Assembly (NCBI GenBank): GCA_024195585.1
Contig: SWBL01000094.1
Span: forward strand, 62,001-126,000
Source of the DNA: Aureobasidium sp. EXF-3400
Lineage: Eukaryota; Ascomycota; Dothideomycetes; Dothideales; Saccotheciaceae
DNA: 64,000 nucleotides
Reading direction: 5' to 3'
The position numbers were made by a program, and so were the translations under genes. The notes under the pieces are model-generated. The model did no database searches. It saw nothing but the letters and a program-made list of their open reading frames with translations, and was not told where the DNA came from. This document shows positions 1 to 10,152 of this stretch, piece after piece (position 1 is the stretch's first letter; each line of letters starts with the position of its first letter).

Positions 1-1409
1 CATTCTAGCAATATCTCTCGATGTCGAACTTGCAGTCCAGGTCGTTAGAACCTTTGATGCCATGCTACAGAAGGCCTCCAGCCGAGCATCGCTGACTGAA
101 GACGCCGAAAAACTCGCGAAGGATGTGGTGACCCAGTGTCAGAATGTCTTCGACGGGATCAGTAAAATGCTTCCAGATATCGATCTGATCGGTCTCAAAA
201 AGATGGACGCGATCAAATGGGCTATCATCGAGGCAAAAGTGGAACTGTTTCGAGGTGATCTTGAAAGGATCAAACTCACGCTGCAGCTTCTCATGAGCGT
301 CATGATCTACGCAGCAATGCTCCCATGGTTTGTCTGTCCCTTTGTCTCTGATAGATCTCTAATCCTGTCTAACACCTTCTAGTGCAGTAGACTCCCCACA
401 TGTCGTTCAGCAACGTCTCGAAATTCGAAGACTGCGAGAGGAAGAAGCAAGAGTCATGGCTCGACTTGCCACCTCAAGACCCAAAGACCGTGGAGTTTCT
501 GTGATAGCTGAGCCAGTCGAATCCCTGAGATCGAGACCCCCGACCTGGTTGTCAGTGGAGTCACCTGACACAGCCTCCTCTATTTCCAGCTTGGACAGCG
601 TCGACCGTCGACTGAATGGAGTGTCTACGCCTCCGGATACGCATCACAGGGTACTGAATGTTGCAGCGGGTACCCGCGGAGGAATCGACAATCTATATCT
701 CACGCCCCGGCCCAAGCGAACGAGCAGATATGCGACCAAGCTGCTGACCCTGATGCATCGAGGTGCTGCTCTTTTGGCCTTTCCCAAAACTCCCGCACCG
801 GTTGAGTCCCCGATGCAGATGCTCAAGATTGACTATGCAAAATGTCTGGAACAGCTCTCGAGGCTTCAGGCAGCTATAGAAGTGACTACACAGATCACAT
901 TCGACCCAAATACAGGTCTCGCATACGAAACTCGGGACGAGGCAACAACGCTAGCATTAGTCGACATATTGAAGTGGCATGGTCAAAACACAATAGATTG
1001 TCTATATACACATTTGATGGACTCGGCAGCTCTGCGCAAGCTTAAAAAGCGAGCAAAAGCTTGTCCCAGGACGATTACCATGCCTCATGATATTCAACCA
1101 AGGTCTTATGTCGAGTACCTTTTCTGCTACGACCCCAGGGCTGTGGTGGTCCATGACGGGATACCTGAGATTAGGGCACCGTCGTCTCCTTCCTTTGAAC
1201 AGGGTGTCCTACCTGTGAATACAGACTTCGACGACCCTGCACACATGGACGGTGCAAATATGTCAGAGACGAGATCCATGGGCTCTATCTACGAGGAACT
1301 ACCCAGCGTTGACGACCTAGTTCGTCGTTGGATCATCATTCATAGCCGCGATATGAACGCGGGACCTGGATTCAACTCTTCTCCTGGCCTTCAAGCTGCA
1401 ATTGGATAA
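1..1409 (+). CDS. Fungal protein with helical N-terminal domain (5' partial)
   Basis: The 5' end lies outside the window; the frame is open from base 2. Exon 1 runs to 327, an intron fits 328-382 (GTTTGT...CTAG), and exon 2 is 383-1409. The join restores a charged helix that leads into the long second exon. The first ~100 visible residues are helical and resemble the N-terminal domain found on fungal NLR-like and ankyrin proteins, with a lysine-tryptophan turn followed by a helix that ends in 'LLMSVMIYAAML'. The rest is low in known motifs: a Ser/Pro-rich linker and a mixed C-terminal half ending just after Pro-Gly-rich sequence. No ankyrin, WD40 or NACHT segment is visible. The N-terminal assignment is an inference by resemblance; function unknown. 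Confidence 0.6.
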
Positions 1410-1505
1410 CCGAGAGGCTGTGATCTGATTGGATACTGAACACCAGTCTAGCTATTCTCTGCCACATCCAGTCAATATTCCTTGATCCCCTATAACATCA
1501 ATGCC

Positions 1506-2066
1506 TCAATGCCACACTAGACCCCCTCTACCTCGTCGAGCAGCCACGCTTCGCAGATCTCGACACGTCCGTACGGTCTTCCTATCAAGTCTCGCATCAA
1601 CGCCCGCAAAACTCAACTCCAACGCCCACATGATCGCCTTCGTCTCTGTGATAAAGTTGTCCTGCACAGATCTGAAAGCCTTATCCATATGCGCCTCCAC
1701 GTCTAGGATGTTATACATTTTTCCGTAACCATCACCGTCTATCACCTCAGCCTTTTGGGCCACTGCCGTCAACACCACAATTAAATTCTTCTTTTTCTGT
1801 TTCTTTGCTTCGAAGTTGTCTACCAAGAACAGTAGTTTGAGTTGAAGAAGAGGTTGCAATAGCATTATCGGAGTGGCGGTGGGTGTTTGGTGGGTTATTG
1901 GGATTGTGGTGATGATGTCGTGGTGGGAGTATAGTTCTCTAGTTATACTGAGGCGTACTTTGAAGAGTGGTGGTATGCCATCGGTGACGATATCGTGGGG
2001 ATGTGTGAGGTAGTGCTCGTAGATCATTTCTCGGAGTTCGAGGGGTAGGGAGCTCCAGTTTGCCAT
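1506..2066 (-). CDS. Small F-box/2EXR-like protein
   Basis: A 186-residue protein read from the methionine at 2066. It opens with an F-box-like motif ('LPLELREMIYEHYL'), the usual start of fungal F-box and 2EXR proteins, which bind Skp1 or act as family-specific adaptors. The longer frame starts at 2096, but the ten extra residues look like leader and the motif normally sits at the very N-terminus. The remainder carries a Lys-rich stretch and no recognisable repeat. It is tail to tail with the preceding gene (stops 97 bp apart). At this length it could be a shortened paralogue of the much larger F-box genes common in these fungi. Confidence 0.55.
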   Translation of the reverse strand: MANWSSLPLELREMIYEHYLTHPHDIVTDGIPPLFKVRLSITRELYSHHDIITTIPITHQTPTATPIMLLQPLLQLKLLFLVDNFEAKKQKKKNLIVVLTAVAQKAEVIDGDGYGKMYNILDVEAHMDKAFRSVQDNFITETKAIMWALELSFAGVDARLDRKTVRTCRDLRSVAARRGRGGLVWH

Positions 2067-3209
2067 GGTTTGAGGAGAACCAGATGTCTGGATCAAAGTG
2101 TCGTATTGCTGTATCTTGTGGGGTGTATATTGTGAACTTGTTGGAGGTTAGTGTGTGGAACCGGATGTGGGATGTTCGATAGCTCGACTGTCTTCGAGTT
2201 GCAGTAGCAGTGTTAGAATTGTAGGACCTGGGCCGTAGACAATGGTACTGACGGCATGTCGTTATATCTGTATTACCGAGTTTGTCGTTTACGGTCCTTG
2301 GTTCGACATTACGCTCTATCGTGCTGGGAGCGCTACTGCCAGTGGCCAACGACGTGATAGACCTATCATCCATCCATTCTGTTGGCAAAGGTAGGATTCG
2401 AAGTGTTGCGTTGCAGGGGCGAACGGAGACATCTGATATCTTAGAGAGAGAGAGAGAGCTGAGGTCAGTGATTGCTCCATGGAGGTCAACGCTAGAAACC
2501 CAAAAGCATCTGGCAAAGCATTTCTGGAGTTGTCGAAATAGACTACCTCATCTACCAACTTCGAGTACTCTTCTTCCTTCCAAATTCACTCATGATTGTG
2601 GTTTTGCGATTTCACGAACCGGATACCTGTAAGGAAATGGCATACCATCATACGAGTGCGGCAGACGACTCTACGGAGACCATGGCGGTTTTGCATTTCA
2701 TCGCGATAGTCGATCGTGTTCTTCGCGGGAGGCTCGATAGTTATGTCACGCACTTCTGATGTCGAAGGTGAGAAGAACTTCGAACACGAAGAGGTCGAGC
2801 CGCCTTCGATTTATGTATGCACAAAAGTGGATAGATTCTCCACAAATCCTCCAGCGCCACTGCGGAGATAGCGGCTGCATGCCAATGCCATATCACCTCG
2901 GCAGGAACGACAACCTCACTCTGTGTCACTTGTACACTTATACAGACTGGAAAGATCAGACAACAATATATCTCTATCGCTGCCGGCAGCGTATCACTGC
3001 ATTATATCTGGAGAGCGACAATATATCCAGATACTGCATAAACAGAACATTGGACCGCACATACGTGCAACTCAATCAGGTCATTGCAATTGCATTCTGA
3101 CTGCTGTTGTGGCGTACAAGAAGTTGGAAACTGGTCCGCCACCCATTGTATTGTTGTGTGGGAAGAAACTTCGAGAGCGCCATACGCCGATTTACAACAA
3201 TACACGAAC
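2067..3209. other. Intergenic, no gene seen
   Basis: About 1.1 kb between two divergent genes. Open frames exist on both strands (for example 2282-2632 and 2759-3100), but they overlap each other, lack recognisable motifs and show no coding-like composition. A short GA repeat occurs near 2444-2460. It presumably holds both promoters. Confidence 0.5.
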
Positions 3210-4418
3210 ATGGACGGTTCAATGAACTATGGCAGTATCGCCGAGAAGGGCGAAATCAGTCACGCACCTCTAGCTAAGGAGCCAGGACCGCTCCCACATC
3301 TAGCAGATTGGATGTGTTTTCTTCCAGACGATGTTCCAGTCTCATCAATGTCCATCCCAGGAACCCACGATAGCGCTGCATACATGAGCACATGGCCTTT
3401 TGTCTCAACCCAGACACTGACCACTACACAACAACTCGACGCCGGAATCCGATACTTTGATCTTCGATGCGGCATTGTCAAAGACGAAGTTCAAATGGTA
3501 CATGGCAGAGCAGTTCTTGGTCTCAAACTCTCTGATCTCCTTATGTCGATGTACCTCTTCCTTCTGAAACACCCCAAAGAAGCCATCATCATTCAGTTGA
3601 AGCAAGACCGCAAAGATGAAGCTTCAACGCGGCCCTTCTCTCAACTAGTCCTAGATCTCATGCATCAACAAGCCAAGTATTGGCGTCTGGAAACCACAAC
3701 TCCCACTTTGGGCGAACTACGCGGACGCATTCAGCTACTTCGCCGCTTCACAACTTTCCAACATCAGCGATACACCACAGGCATTGATCTCTCTCACTGG
3801 CCAGATAACCCACCCTTACCATTTACAATCCGCACACTCGTAGGCGTTCACCTCACGATCCAAGACCACTACTCCTCTACCACACCCGAAAGCCTACCTA
3901 ATCTGGTGGCGAAGAAGGGTGGCGATGTAGCTTCCATGCTGATGCGAGCCTCCCGCGACACAGAACCTTGGCATTGGTACATCAACTTCAGTTCAGCATT
4001 CGAATTCAACATCTACTACCAGATCCCACCCAAGGATATTGCCATTGGCGGGTACTCGGTATTCAGATGGGTGGAAGGAATAAATCTACGGCTTTGCAAT
4101 TTCCTCAAAGCCAGACTGGCGGATGTGGATGAACCTCAGAGGTTTGGAGTTGTGGTCATGGACTTTGTGGAGAAGCCCGCGACTGATCTTGTCAAAACTG
4201 TCATCGAGGCCAACTTTGTGGTGCCGCAGAAGCGAAGAGGGGGCATGGCTGGCAGCAAGATGGAGACGGTTGTGCTTGGCTTGGTCATGATCCTGGTACT
4301 TTTCGCTTGGGTGTTGTTCGAGTGGCACACCGGTCGATTCCATCAAGTTGACGGACGCTGGTGTCCGATGTTCATGCATGCTTGCTCCTTAGGCCCTCCC
4401 TATGAGGCGATCGCTTGA
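3210..4418 (+). CDS. PI-PLC X-domain protein with C-terminal membrane segment
   Basis: A 402-residue, apparently intronless protein of the phosphatidylinositol-specific phospholipase C X-domain family (bacterial type, without Y, C2 or EF-hand domains). The two expected catalytic histidines are visible: His53 in 'SIPGTHDSAAY' and His98 in 'MVHGRAVLG', with the 'RYFDLRCG' strand (81-88) between them. Enzymes of this family cleave phosphoinositides or GPI anchors through a cyclic phosphate. Residues ~353-372 form a strong hydrophobic helix followed by a 30-residue tail, so the protein is probably membrane-bound from its C-terminus. There is no clear signal peptide. The start at 3210 was preferred to the frame's first ATG (3084), whose added 42 residues are unlike the family. 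Confidence 0.8.
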   Translation: MDGSMNYGSIAEKGEISHAPLAKEPGPLPHLADWMCFLPDDVPVSSMSIPGTHDSAAYMSTWPFVSTQTLTTTQQLDAGIRYFDLRCGIVKDEVQMVHGRAVLGLKLSDLLMSMYLFLLKHPKEAIIIQLKQDRKDEASTRPFSQLVLDLMHQQAKYWRLETTTPTLGELRGRIQLLRRFTTFQHQRYTTGIDLSHWPDNPPLPFTIRTLVGVHLTIQDHYSSTTPESLPNLVAKKGGDVASMLMRASRDTEPWHWYINFSSAFEFNIYYQIPPKDIAIGGYSVFRWVEGINLRLCNFLKARLADVDEPQRFGVVVMDFVEKPATDLVKTVIEANFVVPQKRRGGMAGSKMETVVLGLVMILVLFAWVLFEWHTGRFHQVDGRWCPMFMHACSLGPPYEAIA

Positions 4419-4459
4419 CAGCAGATTACGCATGAAATTGTCTATGATCAATGCAACAA

Positions 4460-5928
4460 TTATGGTATCGAACGGCCTTCGCTAAATGGACTATGAGCAT
4501 TACTGCCAACATTGTAAGGGCTGAGCTGAGCGCTAGTAGGAGGGTATGGACTTTGATGGTTGCTTCCGTATGGGCTGGTCTGGTTGCTCAAATTGTACGG
4601 TGAAAGCTGCATAGTTCGAGCATCACTACTGGCGTGGTTCAAAGACGGCCTATGTGAGAGATGTCTGCCGTTTGATTGACCGTCGACGTTTTGGTTGTCG
4701 AAATTCGGTGTTTGGGCCGGTGTGTCTTGTATCGCCGAAGCATTCTCTATCACCTGTTCTTTGGGCCAACGAAGGAATTCTGCCCACTCGTCTCCGAGAA
4801 TAGTCTCAATTCTTGCAATGAGAACTTCGGCTAAGCCTCTGAGGTGCCAAGGTCGTGGATTGATGCTTGTCAAGACAGCCCAGTATGCCAGAATGATGAG
4901 AGCGATAGGCCTCCGTTCAACCAGCATATCCTTGAAGACAGCAGGCAATTTTACGATCCACTGGTCGATAAGATATGCAGATGTCGGGTAGTCTTCTGGG
5001 TACTGTGATAGAGCTCCAATGGATGTGAAGATGTCTTCAATGGTCTCTATGCAGCATTTACGTCGATCCGCATCTTCCTGGCCGAAAGCAAGAGAACGCA
5101 CCATCGAATAAGTAGAATACTCGGACGCAAGAGTGGTACGAATTCGATCCTCGTTAGATTTGTTCTCTTCATTCACCCGAAAGAGCGCCTTGAGCCAGGT
5201 CTGAGACAGGTAAGGCCAGTGTGGCGAAACTACAACCTTGATACCTCGACTCAACTGGAAGCATTCGACGATTTTGTCGATAGGATCCGTGTCATCATGG
5301 TGAGGATTGAGCATGTACTCAGCCAAACCAAAAGCAGAGGTGTGGCTAGAGAACATCAGGGCGGCAATAGAGTCTTCCTGGCGCAAGTTTGCAATGACGG
5401 GCTGAACGTGCTGTATCGCGATGCCTTGTAGATAGCAGGCTCTATCGAATAGTTCCGGTCTAGATGCGTCCTTGGAGTACAGGTGTAGAGCTGAGAGTGC
5501 CATGAAGTTGTGAATCAGAAAGTCATAAGACAGACTAACTTCTAGGACCCTTTCAAAGACTTCGCTCCGTAGTTTGACATCTGGGACCAAAGAAGCACTG
5601 TAGCGATAGACGAAGTGGTGATACAGCTCCAAGTCTAGAAGACATAGAGGCTGTGTCGAAGGTTGAATGATTGGTGGAGTGCTGACAGGGGTGGAGAGGT
5701 TAGTGACAAGAGCTGGGCGTGGACTGGCTGCTGGCTGAGCAGCAAAGCTGCAGGCTATGTCCAAACGTTGGCAGTTTCCACATTGTGGTTTGGTTTCATT
5801 GCACTTTTCATGTCAGTAATCTTGATGCAGTCATATCTGGTCGTAACCACCAGAGTTTTACCTACTTTGATGTGGCGGGTCTTGCATTGTGAGCAGCCAT
5901 TACGAGACTTGCGATGAGATCGTCTCAT
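4460..5928 (-). CDS. Zn2Cys6 transcription factor (UPC2-like class)
   Basis: Exons 5866-5928 and 4460-5803 flank a 62-bp intron (GTAGGT...AAAAG), giving 468 residues. The splice rebuilds a perfect Zn(II)2Cys6 binuclear cluster, with cysteines 12, 15, 22, 29, 32 and 39 in the spacing C-X2-C-X6-C-X6-C-X2-C-X6-C. The 'RRSHRKSRNGCSQCKTRHIK' lead is typical of sterol-uptake-control-like regulators. The ~300-residue middle is the usual helical fungal regulatory region, and the last ~80 residues are Ser/Pro/Asn/Gln-rich with repeated 'SPY' units, probably an activation region. A start at 5928 leaves only 11 residues before the first cysteine. The target genes cannot be told from sequence. It shares a 320-bp divergent promoter with BUD32. 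Confidence 0.88.
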
Positions 5929-6249
5929 CGAAGCCGTTTTCGTATCCAGGGTGGGTGAGAGTATTGGCCTCTTCGCTGTATTGAGCGAGGAGGAGCGTCG
6001 TATACTACGGACTCGGCAGACCAGGAGATACAGTACCAGGAAGAAGTATAAGACGGACTCGACAAAGGCGATCTGGTTGTATTGAGAAATGTGTATGGTT
6101 GGTGTAGATACGAGCTCGGATACGGTACGAATACGGCGCGTTCAAGAAGGTGCGATCCGGAACGCCAAGGCCAGGGCTCAGTTTGGGTCTTGGGCTCTTG
6201 CTCTCGACAGGAACATTTCTATTTTGATACTTGAACTGGACACATCAGA
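5929..6249. promoter_or_regulatory. Divergent intergenic region, TF gene / BUD32
   Basis: This 321-bp spacer separates the starts of the Zn2Cys6 gene (minus) and BUD32 (plus) and must contain both promoters. No TATA box or known operator could be assigned with confidence. Confidence 0.4.
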
Positions 6250-7065
6250 ATGGCATCGAACGACGGTCCCTCGATAGCCCAGGCGCGTCACCAACTACCT
6301 TTCCCTTTCGACAACCAGGACGCTTCTACACCAGCTCCGCTTCTCCTCACCCAAGGTGCTGAAGCTCTGGTCTACCGCACAACCTTCCTCACACCTACGA
6401 CAGCTTGCGCACTCAAGTACCGACCAGCAAAGCCATGGAGACATCGTACTCTGGACCTGCGTTTGACCCGTCAACGTATTCTTGCCGAAGCCAGGGTCCT
6501 GACTCGCTGTCGTCGCGAAGGTGTCACAGTACCCGCTGTCTTAGGACTTGACTGGGAGCGTGGATGGCTGGCTCAAGAATGGATCTATGGCAATACAGTG
6601 CGTAGAGTCTTAGACTGGGTGCACAGAGAGAGTAGTCTGTCCAGCAGTGAGAAAGAGCAACAAGTACATGATCTCTTGCAAAGAATCGGCAGCGCCCTTG
6701 GACGTCTCCACGAAAGAGGCCTGGTTCATGGCGACTTGACCACCAGCAACTTGATGCTGCGGCCTGCTGAAACCAATATCACTGAAGAGGACAAGCAAGT
6801 CGGAAAAGCGGTTCGCATCGCCAACACCCAAGGAGAAGTCGTCCTTATCGACTTCGGTCTTGCACAGCAGACAGTCCAAGAGGAGGACAAGGCCGTTGAC
6901 CTGTACGTGCTTGAACGAGCTTTCGCTTCGACACATCCAGAGGTAGAGCAAGAGTTTGGCCATCTACTGCAAGCCTACGGCGAGAGCTACAAGGGCGCCA
7001 AGACGGTACTCAAGAGACTGGAAGACGTGCGTATGAGAGGAAGAAAGAAGAGCATGCTCGGTTGA
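6250..7065 (+). CDS. BUD32: BUD32 kinase of the EKC/KEOPS complex
   Basis: A 271-residue small atypical kinase, full length for the family. BUD32 (PRPK) is the ATPase/kinase subunit of KEOPS, which makes the N6-threonylcarbamoyl-adenosine at position 37 of ANN-decoding tRNAs and is linked to telomere upkeep. Visible residues are Lys56 in 'ALKYR', the catalytic loop 'HGDLTTSN' (160-167), the metal-binding 'DFG' (201-203) and the family's C-terminal 'YGESYKGAKTVLKRLEDVRMRGRKKSMLG' tail, of which the Arg/Lys-rich end is needed for tRNA-related activity in homologues. An acidic insert follows the catalytic loop. Its stop lies 8 bp from the stop of the convergent DsbA-family gene, so the 3' UTRs must overlap. 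Confidence 0.95.
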   Translation: MASNDGPSIAQARHQLPFPFDNQDASTPAPLLLTQGAEALVYRTTFLTPTTACALKYRPAKPWRHRTLDLRLTRQRILAEARVLTRCRREGVTVPAVLGLDWERGWLAQEWIYGNTVRRVLDWVHRESSLSSSEKEQQVHDLLQRIGSALGRLHERGLVHGDLTTSNLMLRPAETNITEEDKQVGKAVRIANTQGEVVLIDFGLAQQTVQEEDKAVDLYVLERAFASTHPEVEQEFGHLLQAYGESYKGAKTVLKRLEDVRMRGRKKSMLG

Positions 7066-7073
7066 TTCTGAGG

Positions 7074-7801
7074 CTACTTGCTCTCCTTGATGACCTGCTC
7101 CAACACCTTGACATACTCGTCGACTTCTTTGCAGCCCTCGAGCGTAAAGTCGCGTCGCTTGCCTTCGAAGACGACATACGGTACCGCATCCACCCCGTTG
7201 CCCGCCTGCTCTCGGATCGACATCTTGACATCCATCAACCCCACGTCCTCATCTTCGGCCATCTTCTTCGCTTCTGTCTCGTCCAGTCCCGCCTCGGTCA
7301 ATGCTCGCACCAAAGTCTCTTTGGCACTAGGATGTCGTTCCTCCTCAAAGTACTGCTTGTATAGGCTGTCGACGACTTTCTCCGCTGCATCAGCTCCCTT
7401 GGCCTCTTGCACGAGCTGAATGACGCGATGTGCTTGAAGTGTGTTGCCCACTCTTCCTCCAAACTTGTACGCAATACCCTCTGCCTTGCCGTACGCTGTC
7501 ATGAGCAGTACATATTTGCGCATGTGCTCTTCATCTCCGTTGAATCTGGCGTCGCGATACCAGCTGTACTTGTCCTCGCCTTCTTGCGGTGCATTCGGGT
7601 ATAGCTGGTAGGGGAGGTATCTGACTACGAACGTCACTCCTGGCTCGATAGATCGGACTTGAGCAAGCGCTTTCGCGAGTCGCCTCCTAGCGAGATAGGT
7701 CCTGCCATTGCGTCAGATGTAACGAGGAATAGCCAGGATGGACGAGCAGACCATGGACAGATGGTATCTAGTGTGAAGGATATCTGAGATTCGTAACCCA
7801 T
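7074..7801 (-). CDS. FrnE/DsbA-family thioredoxin-fold protein, CPWT variant
   Basis: Exons 7752-7801 and 7074-7701 are joined across a 50-bp intron (GTCTGC...GCAG), giving 225 residues. The join creates 'DTICPWTYLARRRL' at the N-terminus, the signature position of the FrnE/2-hydroxychromene-2-carboxylate isomerase branch of DsbA proteins. The usual second active-site cysteine is a threonine here (CPWT, not CPWC), so disulfide exchange by a classical CXXC is not possible. The rest matches the family: 'YLPYQLYPNAP', a helical insert with a 'GRVGNTLQAHRVI' segment, and the cis-proline strand 'GVDAVPYVVFEGKR'. There is no targeting signal, so it is probably cytosolic. A glutathione-transferase-like or isomerase role is possible, but the substrate is unknown. 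Confidence 0.85.
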
Positions 7802-8444
7802 GATGACGACAATTCTACAAGGCTGGTCTTTGGATGACGCTGACTCGTGCTATAACATGTAACAATCTCACAAGAGCCGAAAATGTACGGGAGTTGATGG
7901 TGAGCGAGCAGCCGTTTAAATATGCCAGCCCCCCGCCAACGACCCCGCCATCGGCATCATGGGCTTTCGAGCTTGGCATCAATTGATCTTCAGTATTCGA
8001 GACCTGCTCTCCCTCCTCACTCCTGATCCCGTACTCTCTAATGTTCCAGACGAGCCTTTGCAACTACGCAAATCCCAGCATTCCATATTCCCTCCCATGA
8101 CGGTGACTCTGATCGACTTCGGCAACCATGTGATGTCGTCCCTCGTGGCACACCGTTACACAACTCAACGCCAGCGTTGACGTTTCCCAGCCTGCATGAA
8201 CGGTGTGCAGCCTTCAAAACGTTCACTGACGGTAGAAGATATTGTAAGTCGAGATTTTTCAGTGTGCTATATAAGATCAAGATCGCAGGATGCAGGTACG
8301 TTTGTTCTCATCTTCTTGTACACTCAAGCAATACGCCATACACAGCGACTTCTTATCAGTACCCATCATCGTAATCACCCATCAGATACTCAGTCAGATA
8401 TCGGTTTCATCGTCTATTCCAATTGTACCTCAACATCTGCCAAC
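7802..8444. other. Intergenic, divergent promoters
   Basis: 643 bp between two divergent genes. The part next to 8445 is open in frame with the downstream gene from 8196, but that stretch lacks a signal peptide and reads as 5' UTR. No RNA gene or repeat seen. Confidence 0.45.
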
Positions 8445-9515
8445 ATGAAGGCAACACTCAGCCTTCTTCTGGCTACTGCAGCTTTCAGTAGTGCTCAAGT
8501 CATCAAGAATGGCAATGGAACCTACACATGTGCGCTTCCGTCAGGTGCATACTGTGTATCAACCTCTCTTGAGAGCAACATGATCATTCGTTGCACCAAT
8601 GGCATCGGCTATTCCAGCAATTGCGATGAACGCCTCGCCGACAAAGCCCCTCTAGGCTCATCTTACTCGCCCTGCTGGCAGGCGAGCCCACGTTCTGGTA
8701 ACGCCCAATGTTCCAAGAACGGCATTATCTACCCAGATGGCAACAACACAACGCCTTACCCGGTTCCGAACTACCAGAAAATCAGTGCCAGTATCTCGAG
8801 CGCTGCTACAGCGACCACCGAAGCTTCCAAATGGCCGTACGTTGCCAACTTCACGACGAGCACAACTACTTCTACCTCGACGAATACACACACTACGACT
8901 GTCTACATCTCAGGTGCCCCTCAGGCCGCCTATGCAAACTCATCTTCGCCCTACTACAACAACGCCACTTCAGATGGTAGCCTCGCGAACGCAGCCACAG
9001 CTACTTCAGCAGCATCAGTCCCCTACCTCCCGTACTTCCCAGCCCCTGTTCTACCCACTTCTACACAATATACTACGAATATCGTCTACAGCTACACGAC
9101 CGTATGTCCGGCTGGTGCCACGGTAACCGACTCTGCTGGCTCAGAGGCGGTCTTGCCAACTCCTTCAACCATCACTGTGACGACCACGTCTCGCAGCACT
9201 ATCACAGCGACTGCCATCGTTTCCCTGCACTCGCCCATCTTTGCAATGGACATTTCGAGAACTTCATCGTCCAGTGGATATGCTGCTGTCAAGACCGCAG
9301 TCGCTGCTGCTCCTTATGCTTGGTCAAATGCAACTTGGAGCAATGCCACTACTTTGGCTGTTGTGGGCACTGTTGCATCGGTGCCATCGGCTTCTGCCTC
9401 GGCCGCAAGTCACGGCTCAACTTGGAATGAGACCATGGTGCCATACACAGGAACTGCTGGCAAGACCAGCATTTCGTTCGCTGCCGCTCTCGCTGCCTTG
9501 ATGGCTTTGTTGTAA
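8445..9515 (+). CDS. Secreted Ser/Thr-rich protein, probable GPI anchor
   Basis: A 356-residue protein. I chose the ATG at 8445, not the upstream in-frame ATG at 8196, because only it gives a signal peptide ('MKATLSLLLATAAFSSAQ'). A cysteine-containing globular head of ~90 residues follows (CALPSGAYC...C...C...C), then a long Ser/Thr/Ala/Tyr-rich stalk with many N-glycosylation sequons, and a hydrophobic C-terminus ('SISFAAALAALMALL') typical of GPI attachment. It is likely a cell-wall or cell-surface protein. The head resembles small fungal surface modules, but I cannot name the family. Confidence 0.8.
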   Translation: MKATLSLLLATAAFSSAQVIKNGNGTYTCALPSGAYCVSTSLESNMIIRCTNGIGYSSNCDERLADKAPLGSSYSPCWQASPRSGNAQCSKNGIIYPDGNNTTPYPVPNYQKISASISSAATATTEASKWPYVANFTTSTTTSTSTNTHTTTVYISGAPQAAYANSSSPYYNNATSDGSLANAATATSAASVPYLPYFPAPVLPTSTQYTTNIVYSYTTVCPAGATVTDSAGSEAVLPTPSTITVTTTSRSTITATAIVSLHSPIFAMDISRTSSSSGYAAVKTAVAAAPYAWSNATWSNATTLAVVGTVASVPSASASAASHGSTWNETMVPYTGTAGKTSISFAAALAALMALL

Positions 9516-10112
9516 GAACCGAAACGGTGAATTTGGGGAGAGCCTGGTTGCTTCTTCGAAGGGAGAAAGATATGAGCTGGATCTCATGTATTGTTTTGAG
9601 CGCTGGTCTCGCCGCATTGGTCCACTATATAGTAGATAGAACACATCATATGAACCAATTATTCCTCATCATGACATTCTTCGGTTCTGTTTCGTATCTC
9701 CGCCTCAGTATGGACATCCCCATGCAATGTATGGGGCTTGTCTTGTGTTATCAGATATGGGTAAAGTTTCCAATCCGGTAAGTCTGGTGATAAATGAGTT
9801 GGAAGCATGTGTCTTGATAGTCTCTCTGTGCAAGAGGAATTGAAGGTCATATTACCAGAGTATTTAAGAGACACTTTCTTGATCGTTTTCGTTAGCACTA
9901 TGTTCTAGTAGTATATATATGATCTAGCAGATTCTTGGGAAAGTCAATCAGTAGGAAGAACATAGGGACAACAGGGAAACCACACAAAGCAGATACCTAG
10001 ACTTAACAGATAGCTCGACGAAGAAGAACTTTGTTTGCTCTGCTCCTCCATCAAACATCTTCCCACTCACACTAATCAGACCAAACATACCCGTCTCACT
10101 TCACAAGTCCAC
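9516..10112. other. Intergenic, no gene seen
   Basis: About 600 bp, AT-richer towards 9900, between the GPI-type gene and the upstream element of the Pol III-type RNA. It would contain the 3' UTR of the former. No supported ORF. Confidence 0.45.
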
Positions 10113-10137
10113 CCTTCACTTCCCCCTACTATATAAT
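10113..10137 (+). promoter_or_regulatory. Upstream element and TATA box of RNA copy 1
   Basis: CCTTCACTTCC at 10113-10123 and a TATA-like TATATAAT at 10130-10137 lie 40 and 23 bp before the conserved start TATCACTG. The second copy has the same 11-mer (31970-31980) and TATAAT at nearly the same spacing, although most other flanking bases differ. This argues for a preserved external promoter. Confidence 0.6.
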
Positions 10138-10152
10138 GATGTCAGATCCCTT

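Noticed and set aside
2282..3225. Several 60-116-codon ORFs on both strands
   Set aside because: They overlap one another in different frames, have no recognisable motif and fall in a divergent intergenic region.
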